A DNA stretch of 64,000 nt from UBA2966 sp965242505 (GCA_965242505.1 OZ251449.1:1364001-1428000), one strand, 5' to 3'. Shown: positions 43,199 to 55,945, numbered from the stretch's first letter. Translations and numbers: made by a program. Notes: a model not told the origin generated them from the letters alone.

Positions 43199-43450
43199 AT
43201 GTTGACCGAATACATCGATGAAGCGCTTCGACGCGCTCGCTACGAGCTGATCGAAGACGAGGAAACCCCCTACTACGGGGAGGTGCCGGAGTTGCCGGGC
43301 GTGTGGGCGTCCGGCCGGACGCTGGAAAGCTGCCGACGAGAGCTGAAGGAAGTCGTCGAAGGCTGGATACTCGTCAGCGTGAAACGATCGCTCGACCTTC
43401 CGCGACTGGGCGCCGCCGAGATCAGGGAGACCGACGCGAGAGCGGCGTAG
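43199..43450 (+). CDS. hicB: HicB-like antitoxin
   Basis: This 83-residue protein has the HicB fold: ARYELIEDEETPYYGEVPELPGVWASGRTLESCRRELKEVVEGWILVS is a partial RNase H-like domain. The C-terminal ~20 residues are too short for a full DNA-binding domain. It overlaps the hicA start by 1 nt, giving the antitoxin-first arrangement. Chromosomal position next to tgt suggests a stable locus. Confidence 0.85.
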   Translation: MLTEYIDEALRRARYELIEDEETPYYGEVPELPGVWASGRTLESCRRELKEVVEGWILVSVKRSLDLPRLGAAEIRETDARAA

Positions 43451-43668
43451 TGGCGGCCCTGTCTCCCGTCTCGCATCGGGAGCTCGTGAAGCGTTTACGC
43501 AGGTTCGGATTCGCCGGGCCTTTTGCGGGCGGCAAACACTCGTTCATGGTCAAAGGCGAGCGACGCCTCGCGATTCCGAACCCTCACCGCCAGGAGATCG
43601 GCGTCGCCCTGCTGTCCCGGATCCTCGGGCGGGCGGGGATAGACCGGGACGCCTGGGCGGACGATTAG
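43450..43668 (+). CDS. hicA: HicA-like mRNA interferase toxin
   Basis: This 72-residue toxin starts at GTG 43450. LVKRLRRFGFAGPFAGGKHSFMVKGERRLAIPNPHRQEIGVALLSRILGRAGI has the double-stranded RNA-binding-like HicA fold, with the active His in GGKHSFM intact. It ends 32 bp before the convergent tgt stop. Confidence 0.85.
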   Translation: MAALSPVSHRELVKRLRRFGFAGPFAGGKHSFMVKGERRLAIPNPHRQEIGVALLSRILGRAGIDRDAWADD

Positions 43669-43700
43669 CCCGCATTTCTCGTACCGTTCGTCCGCGAGCT

Positions 43701-44849
43701 TCATCTGGCGCCGTCGCCGGACCGCGTGGGGACGTCGCCGGCCGCCTGCTCCTCGTCGAAGGCGGCGGCGAAGGCGGCGAGCGATCCGCCGGCGATGGCG
43801 GAACGCAGCCCGCTCACGAGCTCCTGGTAGTAGGTCAGGTTGTGCGTCGTGAGCAGCATGCACCCGAGGATTTCCCTGGCCTTGAACAGGTGATGCAGGT
43901 AGGCCCGGGAATAGGACGCGCAGGCGGGGCAGGCGCACGCCTCGTCCAGGGGACGGGGGTCCCCGGCGTGACGGGCGTTGCGCAGATTCACGGCGCCGCG
44001 GCGCGTGAACGCCTGGCCGGTGCGCCCGGAGCGGGTCGGCAGCACGCAGTCGAACATGTCGATCCCGCGCGCGACCGCGCCGACGACGTCGCGGGGCTTT
44101 CCGACGCCCATGAGATACCGGGGGCGGTCTTCCGGCAGGCGGCGCGCGGTCGCCTCGACGACGCGGAGCATCTCCGACCGCCCCTCCCCCACCGCCAGTC
44201 CGCCGACGGCGTAACCGTCGAACCCGATGTCGAGGAGCGCGGCGACGGACTCGCGGCGCAGGTTCTCGAACACGCCGCCCTGCGCGATCCCGAACAACCC
44301 GTGTCCTTCCCTCGGCCGGAAGCTCGCCCGCGAACGCGCCGCCCAGCGCATGGAACGCTCCATGGACTCCCGCGCGGCCGCCTCGGAGACCGGATAGGGC
44401 GCGCACTCGTCCAGCGCCATGGCGATGTCGCTGCCCAGCAGCCTCTGGACCTCGACGGCCCGCTCCGGCGTGAGCTCGCGCGCGGTCCCGTCGATATGGG
44501 AGCGGAAGGTGACGCCGTTCTCGTCCAGCGTCCGCAGCGCGCCGAGCGACAGCGCCTGATAACCGCCCGAATCCGTGAGTATGGGTCCGTCCCAGTTCAT
44601 GAACCGGCGCAGGCCGCCGAGCGCCGCGACGCGCTCGGCGCCGGGCCGCAGCATCAGGTGGTAGGTGTTGGCGAGGACGACCGCGGCCCCGGTCGCGGCC
44701 ACGTCGTCGGGCTTCATCGCCTTGACGGCGCCCGCCGTGCCCACCGGCATGAACGCCGGCGTCGGGATCGGGCCGTGCGCCGTCGCGAGGCGGCCCGCCC
44801 GCGCCGCGCCGTCGCGGGCCGTCACCTCGAAGCCGAGGCCCGCCGTCAC
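43701..44849 (-). CDS. tgt: tRNA-guanine transglycosylase
   Basis: This 382-residue enzyme swaps guanine-34 of Asn, Asp, His and Tyr tRNAs for preQ1. Seen: catalytic Asp93 in LTDSGGYQ, the nucleophile region GIDMFDCVLPTRSGRTGQAFT, and the zinc site CACPAC...HH near the C-terminus. It starts at GTG 44849, overlapping the queA stop by 3 nt (GTGA), so both queuosine steps are coupled. The stop at 43701 faces hicA. Confidence 0.97.
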   Translation of the reverse strand: MTAGLGFEVTARDGAARAGRLATAHGPIPTPAFMPVGTAGAVKAMKPDDVAATGAAVVLANTYHLMLRPGAERVAALGGLRRFMNWDGPILTDSGGYQALSLGALRTLDENGVTFRSHIDGTARELTPERAVEVQRLLGSDIAMALDECAPYPVSEAAARESMERSMRWAARSRASFRPREGHGLFGIAQGGVFENLRRESVAALLDIGFDGYAVGGLAVGEGRSEMLRVVEATARRLPEDRPRYLMGVGKPRDVVGAVARGIDMFDCVLPTRSGRTGQAFTRRGAVNLRNARHAGDPRPLDEACACPACASYSRAYLHHLFKAREILGCMLLTTHNLTYYQELVSGLRSAIAGGSLAAFAAAFDEEQAAGDVPTRSGDGAR

Positions 44850-45919
44850 GCGGCGCCTCCCCCGCCGGCGGCGCGGGTCAGGAAACAGGCGTCGCCGTAG
44901 GAATAGAACCGGTATCCCGCGCCCATCGCGCGGCGGTACGCCTCCAGCATCCGTTCCCGCCCGGCGAAGGCGGAGACCAGCATGAACAGCGTCGATCGGG
45001 GCAGGTGGAAGTTCGTCACCAGGACGTCCACCGCCTTGAACCGGTATCCCGGCGTGATGAACAGATCGGTGTCGCCGGCGCGGGGCTCGATCCGGCCGTC
45101 GTCGCGGGCCGCGGATTCGAGCAGCCGCAGGCTCGTGGTGCCGAGCGCCGCCACCCGCCCGCCCTCCGACCTCCGCCGTTCGATCAGGGACGCCGCGGCG
45201 CGCGGGACTTCGCCCCACTCGGCCTCCATCTCGTGGTCGTCCGTGTCCGCCGCGGCCACCGGACGGAAGGTTCCGGCGCCCACGTGGAGCGTGACGCAGG
45301 CCAGTTCGACGCCGCGCTCCCGCAGCCGCGACATGAGCTCGCCGGTCACGTGCAGGGACGCGGTCGGCGCCGCCGCGGCCCCGGGGCGCCGCGCGAAGAC
45401 GGTCTGATAGTCCGCGGCGTCGCGGGCGTCCGCCGCGCGGCCGAGATAGGGAGGGATCGGCATCCGCCCGTGGACGTCGAGCGCGGCCAGCATCTCGCCG
45501 CGGGGAAGGGCGAACGACAGGCGCGCCCCGCCGCCCGGCATCCGCTCCACGACCTTCGCCGGGAGGGCTCCTCCGCCGAAGCTCACGGAATCGCCCGCGC
45601 GCAGGCGTCTGGCGGGACGGACGAGCGCGGCCCACTCGCCGCCGGTCTCCGTCGAGGCCAGCTCGCGCAGCAGGGTCGCCTCGACCTTCGCCGTCCCCCG
45701 TTCCGCCTCGCGAACGCCGGCGAGCCTTCCCGGAATCACGCGGGTGTCGTTCAGCACCAGAACGTCGCCGGGCGCCAGGAGATCGGGCAGGTCGAGGAAG
45801 CGCCGGTCCCGCGGCCCGTCGTCGTCGACCACGAGGAGTCTCGCGGACCCCCTCGGCGCCGCCGGCCGCCGCGCGATCAGTTCGTCGGGAAGCTCGAAAT
45901 CGAAGAGATCGACCCGCAT
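44846..45919 (-). CDS. queA: S-adenosylmethionine:tRNA ribosyltransferase-isomerase
   Basis: This 357-residue QueA adds the epoxycyclopentane ring to preQ1 in tRNA. It opens MRVDLFDFELPDELIA and has LVLNDTRVIPGRL, SLHVTGELM, LHVGAGTFRPV and TNFHLPRSTLFMLV, all family blocks. It lies 45 bp after coaD in the same direction. Confidence 0.97.
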   Translation of the reverse strand: MRVDLFDFELPDELIARRPAAPRGSARLLVVDDDGPRDRRFLDLPDLLAPGDVLVLNDTRVIPGRLAGVREAERGTAKVEATLLRELASTETGGEWAALVRPARRLRAGDSVSFGGGALPAKVVERMPGGGARLSFALPRGEMLAALDVHGRMPIPPYLGRAADARDAADYQTVFARRPGAAAAPTASLHVTGELMSRLRERGVELACVTLHVGAGTFRPVAAADTDDHEMEAEWGEVPRAAASLIERRRSEGGRVAALGTTSLRLLESAARDDGRIEPRAGDTDLFITPGYRFKAVDVLVTNFHLPRSTLFMLVSAFAGRERMLEAYRRAMGAGYRFYSYGDACFLTRAAGGGGAA

Positions 45920-45964
45920 GTGCGCGAGAACGGCGCGGCGCCGGCCCCTGGTCCCGGTCTCGGC

Positions 45965-46489
45965 CTATCCGGCGCCGGCGGCGCGCGCCGCCAGGCGCTC
46001 CGCCACCCGCGGGGGGACGAAACTGGCCACGTCGCCGCCCAGTCTCGCGATCTCCTTGACCAGGCTCGAGGCGATGAACTGGTTGCTCTCCGACGCCATC
46101 AGGAACACGATCTCGATCTCGTCGTTGAGGCGGGCGTTCATGCCGACCATCTGGAACTCGAAGTCGAAGTCCGAAACCGCCCGCAGTCCCCGCACGATGA
46201 CGGCGGCGCCGACCTCCTCGGCGAAGCGCATGAGCAGGTTGTCGAACGACCGGACCTCGAAGCTGGCGCCGTTGAGGGCGTCGAGGCGCCGCACCTCTTC
46301 CTCGATCATGGCGATGCGCTCGCCGACGTCGAACATCGGATCCTTTCCGGGATTGCCGGCCACCCCGATCACCAGGCGGTCGACGAGGCGCGTCGCCCGG
46401 GCGATCAGGTCCAGATGCCCGTTGGTGATGGGGTCGAAGGTGCCCGGATAGACGCCTGTTCGGATCGTGGCCAAGGACCTATTCCGCAT
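45965..46489 (-). CDS. coaD: Phosphopantetheine adenylyltransferase
   Basis: This 174-residue enzyme performs the fourth step of coenzyme A synthesis. GVYPGTFDPITNGHLDLI carries the TxGH nucleotidyltransferase motif; SDFDFEFQM and SSSLVKEI are further family blocks. ATG 46489 adds about ten residues before the usual start, so a later non-ATG start is possible. A repeat cluster separates it from gyrA. Confidence 0.96.
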   Translation of the reverse strand: MRNRSLATIRTGVYPGTFDPITNGHLDLIARATRLVDRLVIGVAGNPGKDPMFDVGERIAMIEEEVRRLDALNGASFEVRSFDNLLMRFAEEVGAAVIVRGLRAVSDFDFEFQMVGMNARLNDEIEIVFLMASESNQFIASSLVKEIARLGGDVASFVPPRVAERLAARAAGAG

Positions 46490-46529
46490 TTCCGGCGGCG
46501 GAGGCGCCACAGGGACCGTTCATGTTCCT

Positions 46530-47240
46530 CCCCCCGGCGCGACCCCCACCCCGACCCTCCCCCTGCAAGGGAGAGGGAGAAATAAAAAAGGAAAAGCGGG
46601 AGGGAGCCGTCGACGACCCTTCCCCCGGCCATCCACATTCCTCCCCCTGACCACTAATACTCCTCCCCCCTGACAGGGGGGAGGTCGGGAGGGGGGTCCG
46701 GATGGACGTGCGCGGCCGCCGGTGACCCCCACCCCGACCCTCCCCCTGCAAGGGAGAGGGAGAAGAAGGGGAACGGAGAGGCCATTCATACTCCTCCCCT
46801 TGACCATCGATACTCCTCCCCCCTGACAGGGGGGAGGTCGGGAGGGGGGTCCGGATGGACGTACGCGGCCGCCGGCGCCCCCCACCCCGACCCTCCCCCT
46901 GCCAGGGAGAGGGAGAAGAAGGGGAACGGAGGGGCCATCCATACTCCTCCCCTTGACCATCGATACTCCTCCCCCCTGACAGGGGGGAGGTCGGGAGGGG
47001 AGTCCGGATGGACGTGCGCGGCCGCCGGCGACCCCCACCCCGACCCTCCCCCTGCCAGGGAGAGGGAGAAGAAGGGGAGCGGAGAGGCCATCCACGCTCC
47101 GCCCCTTGACCATCGATACTCCTCCCCCCTGACAGGGGGGAGGTCGGGAGGGGGGTCCGGATGGATGTGTGCGGCCGCCGGCGACCCCTGCCCCGGCCCT
47201 CCCCCTGCAAGGGAGAACGAGGGGGAGGGGGGTGGACCGC
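46530..47240. repeat. Cluster of four or five palindromic repeat units between coaD and gyrA
   Basis: Each unit has palindrome A (CCCTCCCCCTGCAAGGGAG) and, about 80-90 bp later, palindrome B (CCTCCCCCCTGACAGGGGGG plus AGG). B copies are at 46662-46684, 46815-46837, 46968-46990 and 47121-47143. Between units is a spacer TCCGGATGGACGT plus a GGCCGCCGG stretch. Units are 153 bp apart here. No gene is present. Confidence 0.9.
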
Positions 47241-47293
47241 GGTCCCGCGACTCCGCGCACTCTTCGATCCTCCGTCGGCATGGGAACTGCGGG

Positions 47294-50041
<2,748 letters not shown>

Positions 50042-50124
50042 GGGCGGCGAGGAAACCGCGGCATGTGGAACGCCGCTACCCCTCGATCATACCAGCCATC
50101 GCGGTTCCCCGCAAACCGAGCGCC

Positions 50125-50470
50125 GCCGCCGACGGCTCCCCCTGCAAGGGAGAGGGAGAAGAAGGGGGAAGAGCCATTGATACTCCTCCCCCCTGACCAC
50201 TGATACTCCTCCCCCCTGACAGGGGGGAGGTCGGGAGGGGGGTCCGGATGGACGTATGCCGCAACGCCGCGACCCCCACCCCGACCCCCCCCTGCAAGGG
50301 AGAGGGAGAAGAAGGGAGAAGAGCCATTGATACTCCTCCCCCCTGACCACTGATACTCCTCCCCCCTGACAGGGGGGAGGTCGGGAGGGGGGTCCGGATG
50401 TAAGGAGGGGGCCTGCCGCGACCCCCACCCCGGCCCTCCCCCTGCAAGGGAGAGGGAGAACGTAGGGGGG
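50125..50470. repeat. Palindromic repeat cluster downstream of hicBA remnant and upstream of gyrA
   Basis: Two full units with palindrome B at 50208-50230 and 50358-50380 and palindrome A near 50140, 50290 and 50440. Spacing is 150 bp. This fills the gap in front of gyrA, so the gyrA promoter must lie within or next to the repeats. Confidence 0.9.
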
Positions 50471-50482
50471 CCATCCGCGAAA

Positions 50483-50721
50483 CTACAGATCCGAATCGTC
50501 GATCCGTGCGATCTTCATCAGATGTTTCTGAAGACCGCGTTTCAAGACCGCGCCGCCATGAACCGGCACCGAGATACGGACAGGCACCCCTCGATCGCCT
50601 CATGAACGTTCTTCAGAAGTTCCTCGATGCTGTCTCCGTGAGTCGCACACCCGGGAATGGACGGCACTTCCGCCCAATAGCCGCCTTCATCCGCCTGGTG
50701 AATCACGACATGCAGCTTCAT
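50483..50721 (-). pseudogene. hicB: Broken hicBA: truncated hicB fused out of frame to a hicA tail
   Basis: From ATG 50721 the frame encodes a good HicB N-terminus (MKLHVVIHQADEGGYWAEVP, then SIPGCATHGDSIEELLKNVHEAIEGCLSV). The frame then leaves the family and stops at 50542 after 59 residues. In another frame, 50578-50483 encodes the C-terminus of a HicA toxin (RISVPVHGGAVLKRGLQKHL, then MKIARIDDSDL, stop). A deletion that removed the hicB end and most of hicA explains both. The hicA tail is shared with the scar at 2764-2797. Confidence 0.8.
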
Positions 50722-50814
50722 GGTTCGCCCCCGTGCCTCTCGCCGGCGAGTCGTCGATGAATATGAACCAGGACACCCGGAGGACGGTTTCCGGGATTTT
50801 TCAGCGACCGGAAC

Positions 50815-50925
50815 GCGACCCCCACCCCGACCCTCCCCCTGCAAGGGAGAGGGAGAAAGACGGGGGGAGCCCCATATCATACTCCTCCCCCCTGGCAGGG
50901 GGGAGGTCGGGAGGGGGGTCGTTCG
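50815..50925. repeat. Single palindromic repeat unit after the autotransporter
   Basis: Palindrome A lies near 50835-50855 and a variant of palindrome B (with TGGCAGG) at 50884-50906. It sits between the autotransporter stop and the hicBA remnant and could act as a terminator for either side. Confidence 0.8.
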
Positions 50926-50977
50926 GCGCCCGAAAACCGGCGGGGCGCCCCCGGAAGCCTCGACGACCGTCGGCGGT

Positions 50978-53900
50978 TCAGAAGCGCACGGTCAGGCTCA
51001 GGCCGCCGGCGATCTCGTCGTTGTCGCCGCCGCCGACCGCATAGCTCGCCGAACCCCGAAGCGACGTTCCGGGCCCCAGATCGAACGAACCGCCGACGCC
51101 GACGCGCACGCTCGTCTTCGCCGCGCTCGCCGTGAGCGCCGTCCCCGACATCCGGGTCTCCGTCTCCTCCGAGAACTCCTGCTCCACGTCCAGCGAGCTG
51201 GAGACGCGGCCCTTGCCCAGCTCCGCTTCCAGGCCCATGCCCGCGCGGCCCTTCAGGCTCTCCGCGTCCTCCACGGACACGAGCGCGCCGCCGGACATGT
51301 CCTCGGCGAAGTCGTCCAAGACCGCCTTCGACCACACCAGGCCCGCGCGCGGCGTCACCGACACGCCGTCCGCCGCCGTCACGCGCCGGCCGGCTTCCAC
51401 GCCCACGGCGTAGCCCCGGCCCTTCGCGCCGTCCTTCAGAACACCGCGAACGGCCGACTTCAGGTCCGCGTCGTACCACGTCATCGCCGCCTGGACGTCC
51501 ACGTGGAAGCCGCCGCCGAGGAACGCCGTGCCGTGCGCGCCCACGCCGGAAGCCGACAGGTCGACCTCGCCCACCGACGGCATCTCCGCCAGACCCCGCA
51601 GGCCGTGAACCGACAGGCCGAGGCGCCCGGTCTCGTCGGCCACGAAGTCCATGCCGGCGCGCAGCCCGTGACGGCGGTAGTCGTAGGCGACGTTCGGCCG
51701 CGTCGAAACGTCCGCCTCCCACTTGCCGCTCGCCGTCTCCACGCGCGCCCAGCCGCCCTTGGCGTCGCGCGCCGCCGACATCCGCTCCGCGTAGGTCGGA
51801 AGGCCGTTCATCGCCAGCAGCATCGACGGCAGCGCCTCGTACAACCGGCACCGGCCGTCCACCTCCGCCACCCTGTCGCAATTCATCACCGCCGGCGGCG
51901 GAGGCTCCGGAAGCTCACACTCGCCACCGATGATGATCTCGTCCGTTTCGAAGCACGACCCCGGTTTCAACTCCGAGATGTCCAGAGAGCCGTCAGCGGC
52001 GAGAGGCGCAGGCGTTTCCATGCCGGTTACGACGCCATCGCTGCCGACCACGACGTAATGAGTCCTTCCGCCGCCATCGCCCGTGACGCCCTCGCCAGCG
52101 ATGGAACCGACCACCCTCGCCGCCGCCGCCGCCGCACCCTCCCGAGTCACGGTCGAGTCACTGGACACGTGCCGGATCCCTGCTTCGGTGGAGCCGCCGG
52201 CCGCAACCAGAAGCTCCACCTTGGTCGGCGGGCCGCCCTCCTGGCGGTCGCCCTGGATGGCGTTGGTGGCGCCGTTGGCATCCACCTTCCCGGTCAGACC
52301 GACGGTGACGCTGCCGCCGCCGGTGAGATGCACCGCCGCCGGCGCACCCTCGCCGCCCTTCACCTCGCCGTCGATGCGGATCACCGCCCGGCCGGGATGG
52401 TTGACCAGGACCGCCCGGCCCGAGGAGCCGGCGAGCACCCTACCCATCTCGCCGACCGTCAGCGTGCCGCCGCCGACCAGATGCACGGCCGCGTCCGTGC
52501 CGCCCGTCACCGTGCCGTGCACCGTGACGGTCTGCTTCATGATGCGCTCGCCGTCCGCGCCCTCGTGGCCGGCGTTGGCGACCCAGATGCCCGCCGTGCC
52601 GCCGGTGACGGTTGCGCCCGCCGCGATCATGACGTCGATGGCGCCGTTGTTCTCGTGGTGCGTCGCGTAATAGGCGCGGATGCCATCGCCGCGGGAGTCG
52701 ATGGAGCCGCCGGTCATGTTGACCCGGATGTTGCCGACGTGGTGGCGGTCGAGCAGCGCCATCACGTTGCTCCAGTAGTCCGCGTCGTTTTCGGGGTCGT
52801 CCGTGAAGCCCGCGGCCGTGAGCACGGGTCCGAGGTCGTCCTCGTCGGCACCCGTCACCAGCGCCCTCAGCACCGTCTTCTCCTCGTCCGAGAGGCTCTG
52901 CGCCAGCACGTTGCGCAACAGCGCCCGGGTGTCGTCGTCATCCTCGCTCAGATAGGCCACGATCTCGTCGTCGGTCAGATCGGCCGCGGTCGTGGCGGTG
53001 CTCCCGATGGCGGTGATGACCGCGGGGGCGACGTCGAGATCCTCGACCGCCAGAATCGCCCGGAACTGCGCCAGTATCTCCGTCCTCCTGGAATCGGCGT
53101 GATCTTCCGACAGCAGGTTCATGTGCCTGTCGGACAGAGTACCCACCTCCGCCGCCGCGTCGTCCGGAATCTCGCCCGGGTCGTCGCCCTTCGCCACTTC
53201 CTTCGCCACATGGCTCCGGCCCATGACCTGGGCCTCGATCCCGACCGCGGCCTCAATCCCGACCGCCGCCGGTTCCTCGCGGACGATCGTCTCGTGCGCC
53301 ACGAATTCCAGGTTCGTGTCCAGCGCGGCTGCCACGCTTCCCGCCCTGAGCTTGGCCATATCCTCCTCGGCGGTTTCCGTCCCGTGCGAGAACGCGCCGC
53401 CCGTCCACTGGATGTCGATCAGGGGCTGATTCGCCGCCACGCGCGTCTCGCCCTCCATGCTGTCGCGCCCGACCTGTGCATAGATGCCCTTGCGGGCCGC
53501 AATCGCCCCGCTCTGCTCGATCGCGATCCGGCGGTCGGCCTCCTTGACGGGAACCCAGATGCCGAACAGCGCCGCCGTGAGGTCGCCGCTGTTGGTCACC
53601 GTGACGTCGCCGGCGGCGACGTCATTCGGGTGCTGGCCCTGGACCAGGATGCCGTGGTCGTGCCTGGCGTCCGCCGCGCCGATGTCGCCGCTGTTGGTCA
53701 CCGTGACGGGGCCGGAGCCTTTCTCCTCGACGAAGATGCCCATCCAGTTCTCGATCCCCGTCTTCCTGATGTCGCCGCTGTTGGCGACCGAAACGGCGCC
53801 GCTGCTGGCGCGGCGCCGGACGAAGATGCCGGTCTTCGGGGTGGTGATCGTCCCCGCGTTGTCGATGGCGATGCCGCCCGCCGCGTTGTCCGCGCCGAGC

Positions 53901-55945
53901 TCGGCGAAGACGCCGTGCTGCTCCGAGGAGGTCAGCGTGACGCCTTCGGCGACGTCGATGTCGACGTTGCCGCTCCCGAGGTTCTTCGCCTCCACGATCG
54001 TGCCGTCCACGTCGAAGGACCCGCCCGTGACGTCGAGCTTGGCCAGGCCGCTGTTCACGACGGCGTAGACGCCTCTGCCGGCGGTGATGACGCTGCCGCT
54101 GCTCGTCACCGTGACGCCGCCGGAGGCGCCTTCCTGCTTCTCGACCCAGATGCCGTGCTGGTGCATGGCGCGCGCCTCGCCGATGGCGCCGCTGTTCGTG
54201 ACCGTGACGTCCCCGGCGTTCTTGTCCTCGACCCGGATGGCGTTCCAGTTCGCCGCCCCCGTCTTCTTGATGTGGCCGCTGTTGGTGATCGAGATGGCGG
54301 CCCCGGCGCCGGTGGCGGCCGCGCTGCGCCGGACGTAAATGCCGGTCTTGGGGCCGGTGATCGTTGCCGCGTTGGCGATGGTGACGCCGCCCGCCGCGTT
54401 CGACTCCGGCATGTTGGCGAAGATGGCGTGCTGGCCCGTGGAAGTCAGCGTGACGCCCTCGGAGACTTCGATTGTGACGTCGCCGGCCTGGAAGTTCGCC
54501 GCCTCCAGGATCGTGCCGCCCGACTCGACCGACCCGCCTGTGACCCTGATCACGGCGTCGCCCGCGTTGTTGGCGGCCGTGTCGTCGCTGTCGCCCACCG
54601 TGACCTTGATGCCGCCGCCGGCGGAGACGTCGATGTCGCCGGCCGAATGGGTGACGGAGGCGCCGGCGTCCGAGCCGGCGGCGATCTTGTTCCGCGTCCA
54701 GACCTCGATGCCGGTGCCGGTCGACGTGACGTCGCCTTCGTTGGTCACCGTGACGGCGCCGGCGGAGCCCGTGTGCAGCGCATGGATGCCGGAGTTGCCG
54801 GCGTTCTGGGCGGTGAGGTCGCCGCTGTTGGTGATCGTGGAGGCGCCCGCGCCGGCGTTCTCGAGATAGATCGCGTGCTGTTTCGATGCGATGGCGGCGG
54901 TGTTCCCGATCGTGGCGGCGCCCGAGGCGGTGCCGGCGTTGTTGTTGTATCGGAGATAGATGCCGTACCCCGCGGCCGCGGCCGTGGCGGTGATGGCGCC
55001 GCTGTTGTCCACCTCGGCGTCGCCATGGCCGCGATCGTAGTCCAGCTCGATGGCGCCCTGGCTCCCCGTTCCGGTGTGCTTCGTGATGACGCCGCTGTTG
55101 GTGATCTTGGCGTCGCCGGTGGTGGTCGATCTGCTGCTACCCACGCCGGTGCCGGTCGCGTCGCCGGCCAGGTAGCGCAGATAGATGCCCCGTGTTCCCG
55201 CCGTGATGGCGCCGCTGTTGGTGATGGTCGTGGCGGCGTTGGTGTCGGCGCTGTCTCCCCTCAGGACGTCGATGCCTTCAAACACCGAATGGATCGTGGC
55301 CGCGCTGGTGATCGTGGCCGCGCCGGTGCCGAGCCATATCCGGGCGCGGATGCCGTTGCGACCCATCCTGTTGGCGGCACCCGACGCCCCGATGGTCACA
55401 CCGTCATGGACGGTCGCCGTCGTCGTGGACGCGCCCGTGAACTGGTTGTTGAGCACGATGCCGTTGTTGTTGTCGTTGCCGGAGTTCGCGTTGCCCGAAC
55501 GCTGGCGGATGTTCACCAGGTTGCCGGCGCTGCTGCCGACCGTGAGCGCGAGGCCGCCGCCGGCGATGTTGCCGTCCCGGCTGTCCAGAGCGATGCCGTT
55601 CCCCGGGAATCCGGCCCCGCTCCCGGAGGTGATCGTCCACGCTGTCGAGGTCGAGTCGCCCGGCACGTTGAGCGTGGCGACGGCGGACGCGCCGGGATTC
55701 ACGCCATTACCGTGGTAGATGATGCCGTTGGCGAAGACGCCGCTGGAGGTGCCATGGGCCGCGGTGCAGGTGCGGGTCGAGGGCGAACTGGTGATCGTTC
55801 CCCCGCACTCGTCGGCCGCCCGCGCCTCGCCCGGCGCGAGGAGGAAGGCCGTCGCCAGCAGGGCGAGGCCCCCGGCGAGGCCGAGCCGCGTCGACTTCGT
55901 TCCATTCACAGCGGAAATTTCATCGGACAGAGTATCGGCAATCAC
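50978..55945 (-). CDS. Type V autotransporter with beta-helix passenger
   Basis: This 1655-residue protein starts at ATG 55945. A hydrophobic segment (GLAGGLALLATAFLLAPGEARA, ending near residue 43) is the signal peptide. The passenger consists of repeated ~20-residue units with TVTNSGDI and similar, a right-handed beta-helix. The last ~270 residues (YDYRRHGLRAGMDFVADET to GGLSLTVRF) form an autotransporter beta-barrel ending in Phe, the outer-membrane signature. Between residues about 845 and 1070 the beta-helix is interrupted by an acidic helical region. An 18-nt duplication encodes VGIEAA twice. Likely surface adhesin; target unknown. The repeat arrays flank it on both sides. Confidence 0.9.
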   Translation of the reverse strand: MIADTLSDEISAVNGTKSTRLGLAGGLALLATAFLLAPGEARAADECGGTITSSPSTRTCTAAHGTSSGVFANGIIYHGNGVNPGASAVATLNVPGDSTSTAWTITSGSGAGFPGNGIALDSRDGNIAGGGLALTVGSSAGNLVNIRQRSGNANSGNDNNNGIVLNNQFTGASTTTATVHDGVTIGASGAANRMGRNGIRARIWLGTGAATITSAATIHSVFEGIDVLRGDSADTNAATTITNSGAITAGTRGIYLRYLAGDATGTGVGSSRSTTTGDAKITNSGVITKHTGTGSQGAIELDYDRGHGDAEVDNSGAITATAAAAGYGIYLRYNNNAGTASGAATIGNTAAIASKQHAIYLENAGAGASTITNSGDLTAQNAGNSGIHALHTGSAGAVTVTNEGDVTSTGTGIEVWTRNKIAAGSDAGASVTHSAGDIDVSAGGGIKVTVGDSDDTAANNAGDAVIRVTGGSVESGGTILEAANFQAGDVTIEVSEGVTLTSTGQHAIFANMPESNAAGGVTIANAATITGPKTGIYVRRSAAATGAGAAISITNSGHIKKTGAANWNAIRVEDKNAGDVTVTNSGAIGEARAMHQHGIWVEKQEGASGGVTVTSSGSVITAGRGVYAVVNSGLAKLDVTGGSFDVDGTIVEAKNLGSGNVDIDVAEGVTLTSSEQHGVFAELGADNAAGGIAIDNAGTITTPKTGIFVRRRASSGAVSVANSGDIRKTGIENWMGIFVEEKGSGPVTVTNSGDIGAADARHDHGILVQGQHPNDVAAGDVTVTNSGDLTAALFGIWVPVKEADRRIAIEQSGAIAARKGIYAQVGRDSMEGETRVAANQPLIDIQWTGGAFSHGTETAEEDMAKLRAGSVAAALDTNLEFVAHETIVREEPAAVGIEAAVGIEAQVMGRSHVAKEVAKGDDPGEIPDDAAAEVGTLSDRHMNLLSEDHADSRRTEILAQFRAILAVEDLDVAPAVITAIGSTATTAADLTDDEIVAYLSEDDDDTRALLRNVLAQSLSDEEKTVLRALVTGADEDDLGPVLTAAGFTDDPENDADYWSNVMALLDRHHVGNIRVNMTGGSIDSRGDGIRAYYATHHENNGAIDVMIAAGATVTGGTAGIWVANAGHEGADGERIMKQTVTVHGTVTGGTDAAVHLVGGGTLTVGEMGRVLAGSSGRAVLVNHPGRAVIRIDGEVKGGEGAPAAVHLTGGGSVTVGLTGKVDANGATNAIQGDRQEGGPPTKVELLVAAGGSTEAGIRHVSSDSTVTREGAAAAAARVVGSIAGEGVTGDGGGRTHYVVVGSDGVVTGMETPAPLAADGSLDISELKPGSCFETDEIIIGGECELPEPPPPAVMNCDRVAEVDGRCRLYEALPSMLLAMNGLPTYAERMSAARDAKGGWARVETASGKWEADVSTRPNVAYDYRRHGLRAGMDFVADETGRLGLSVHGLRGLAEMPSVGEVDLSASGVGAHGTAFLGGGFHVDVQAAMTWYDADLKSAVRGVLKDGAKGRGYAVGVEAGRRVTAADGVSVTPRAGLVWSKAVLDDFAEDMSGGALVSVEDAESLKGRAGMGLEAELGKGRVSSSLDVEQEFSEETETRMSGTALTASAAKTSVRVGVGGSFDLGPGTSLRGSASYAVGGGDNDEIAGGLSLTVRF

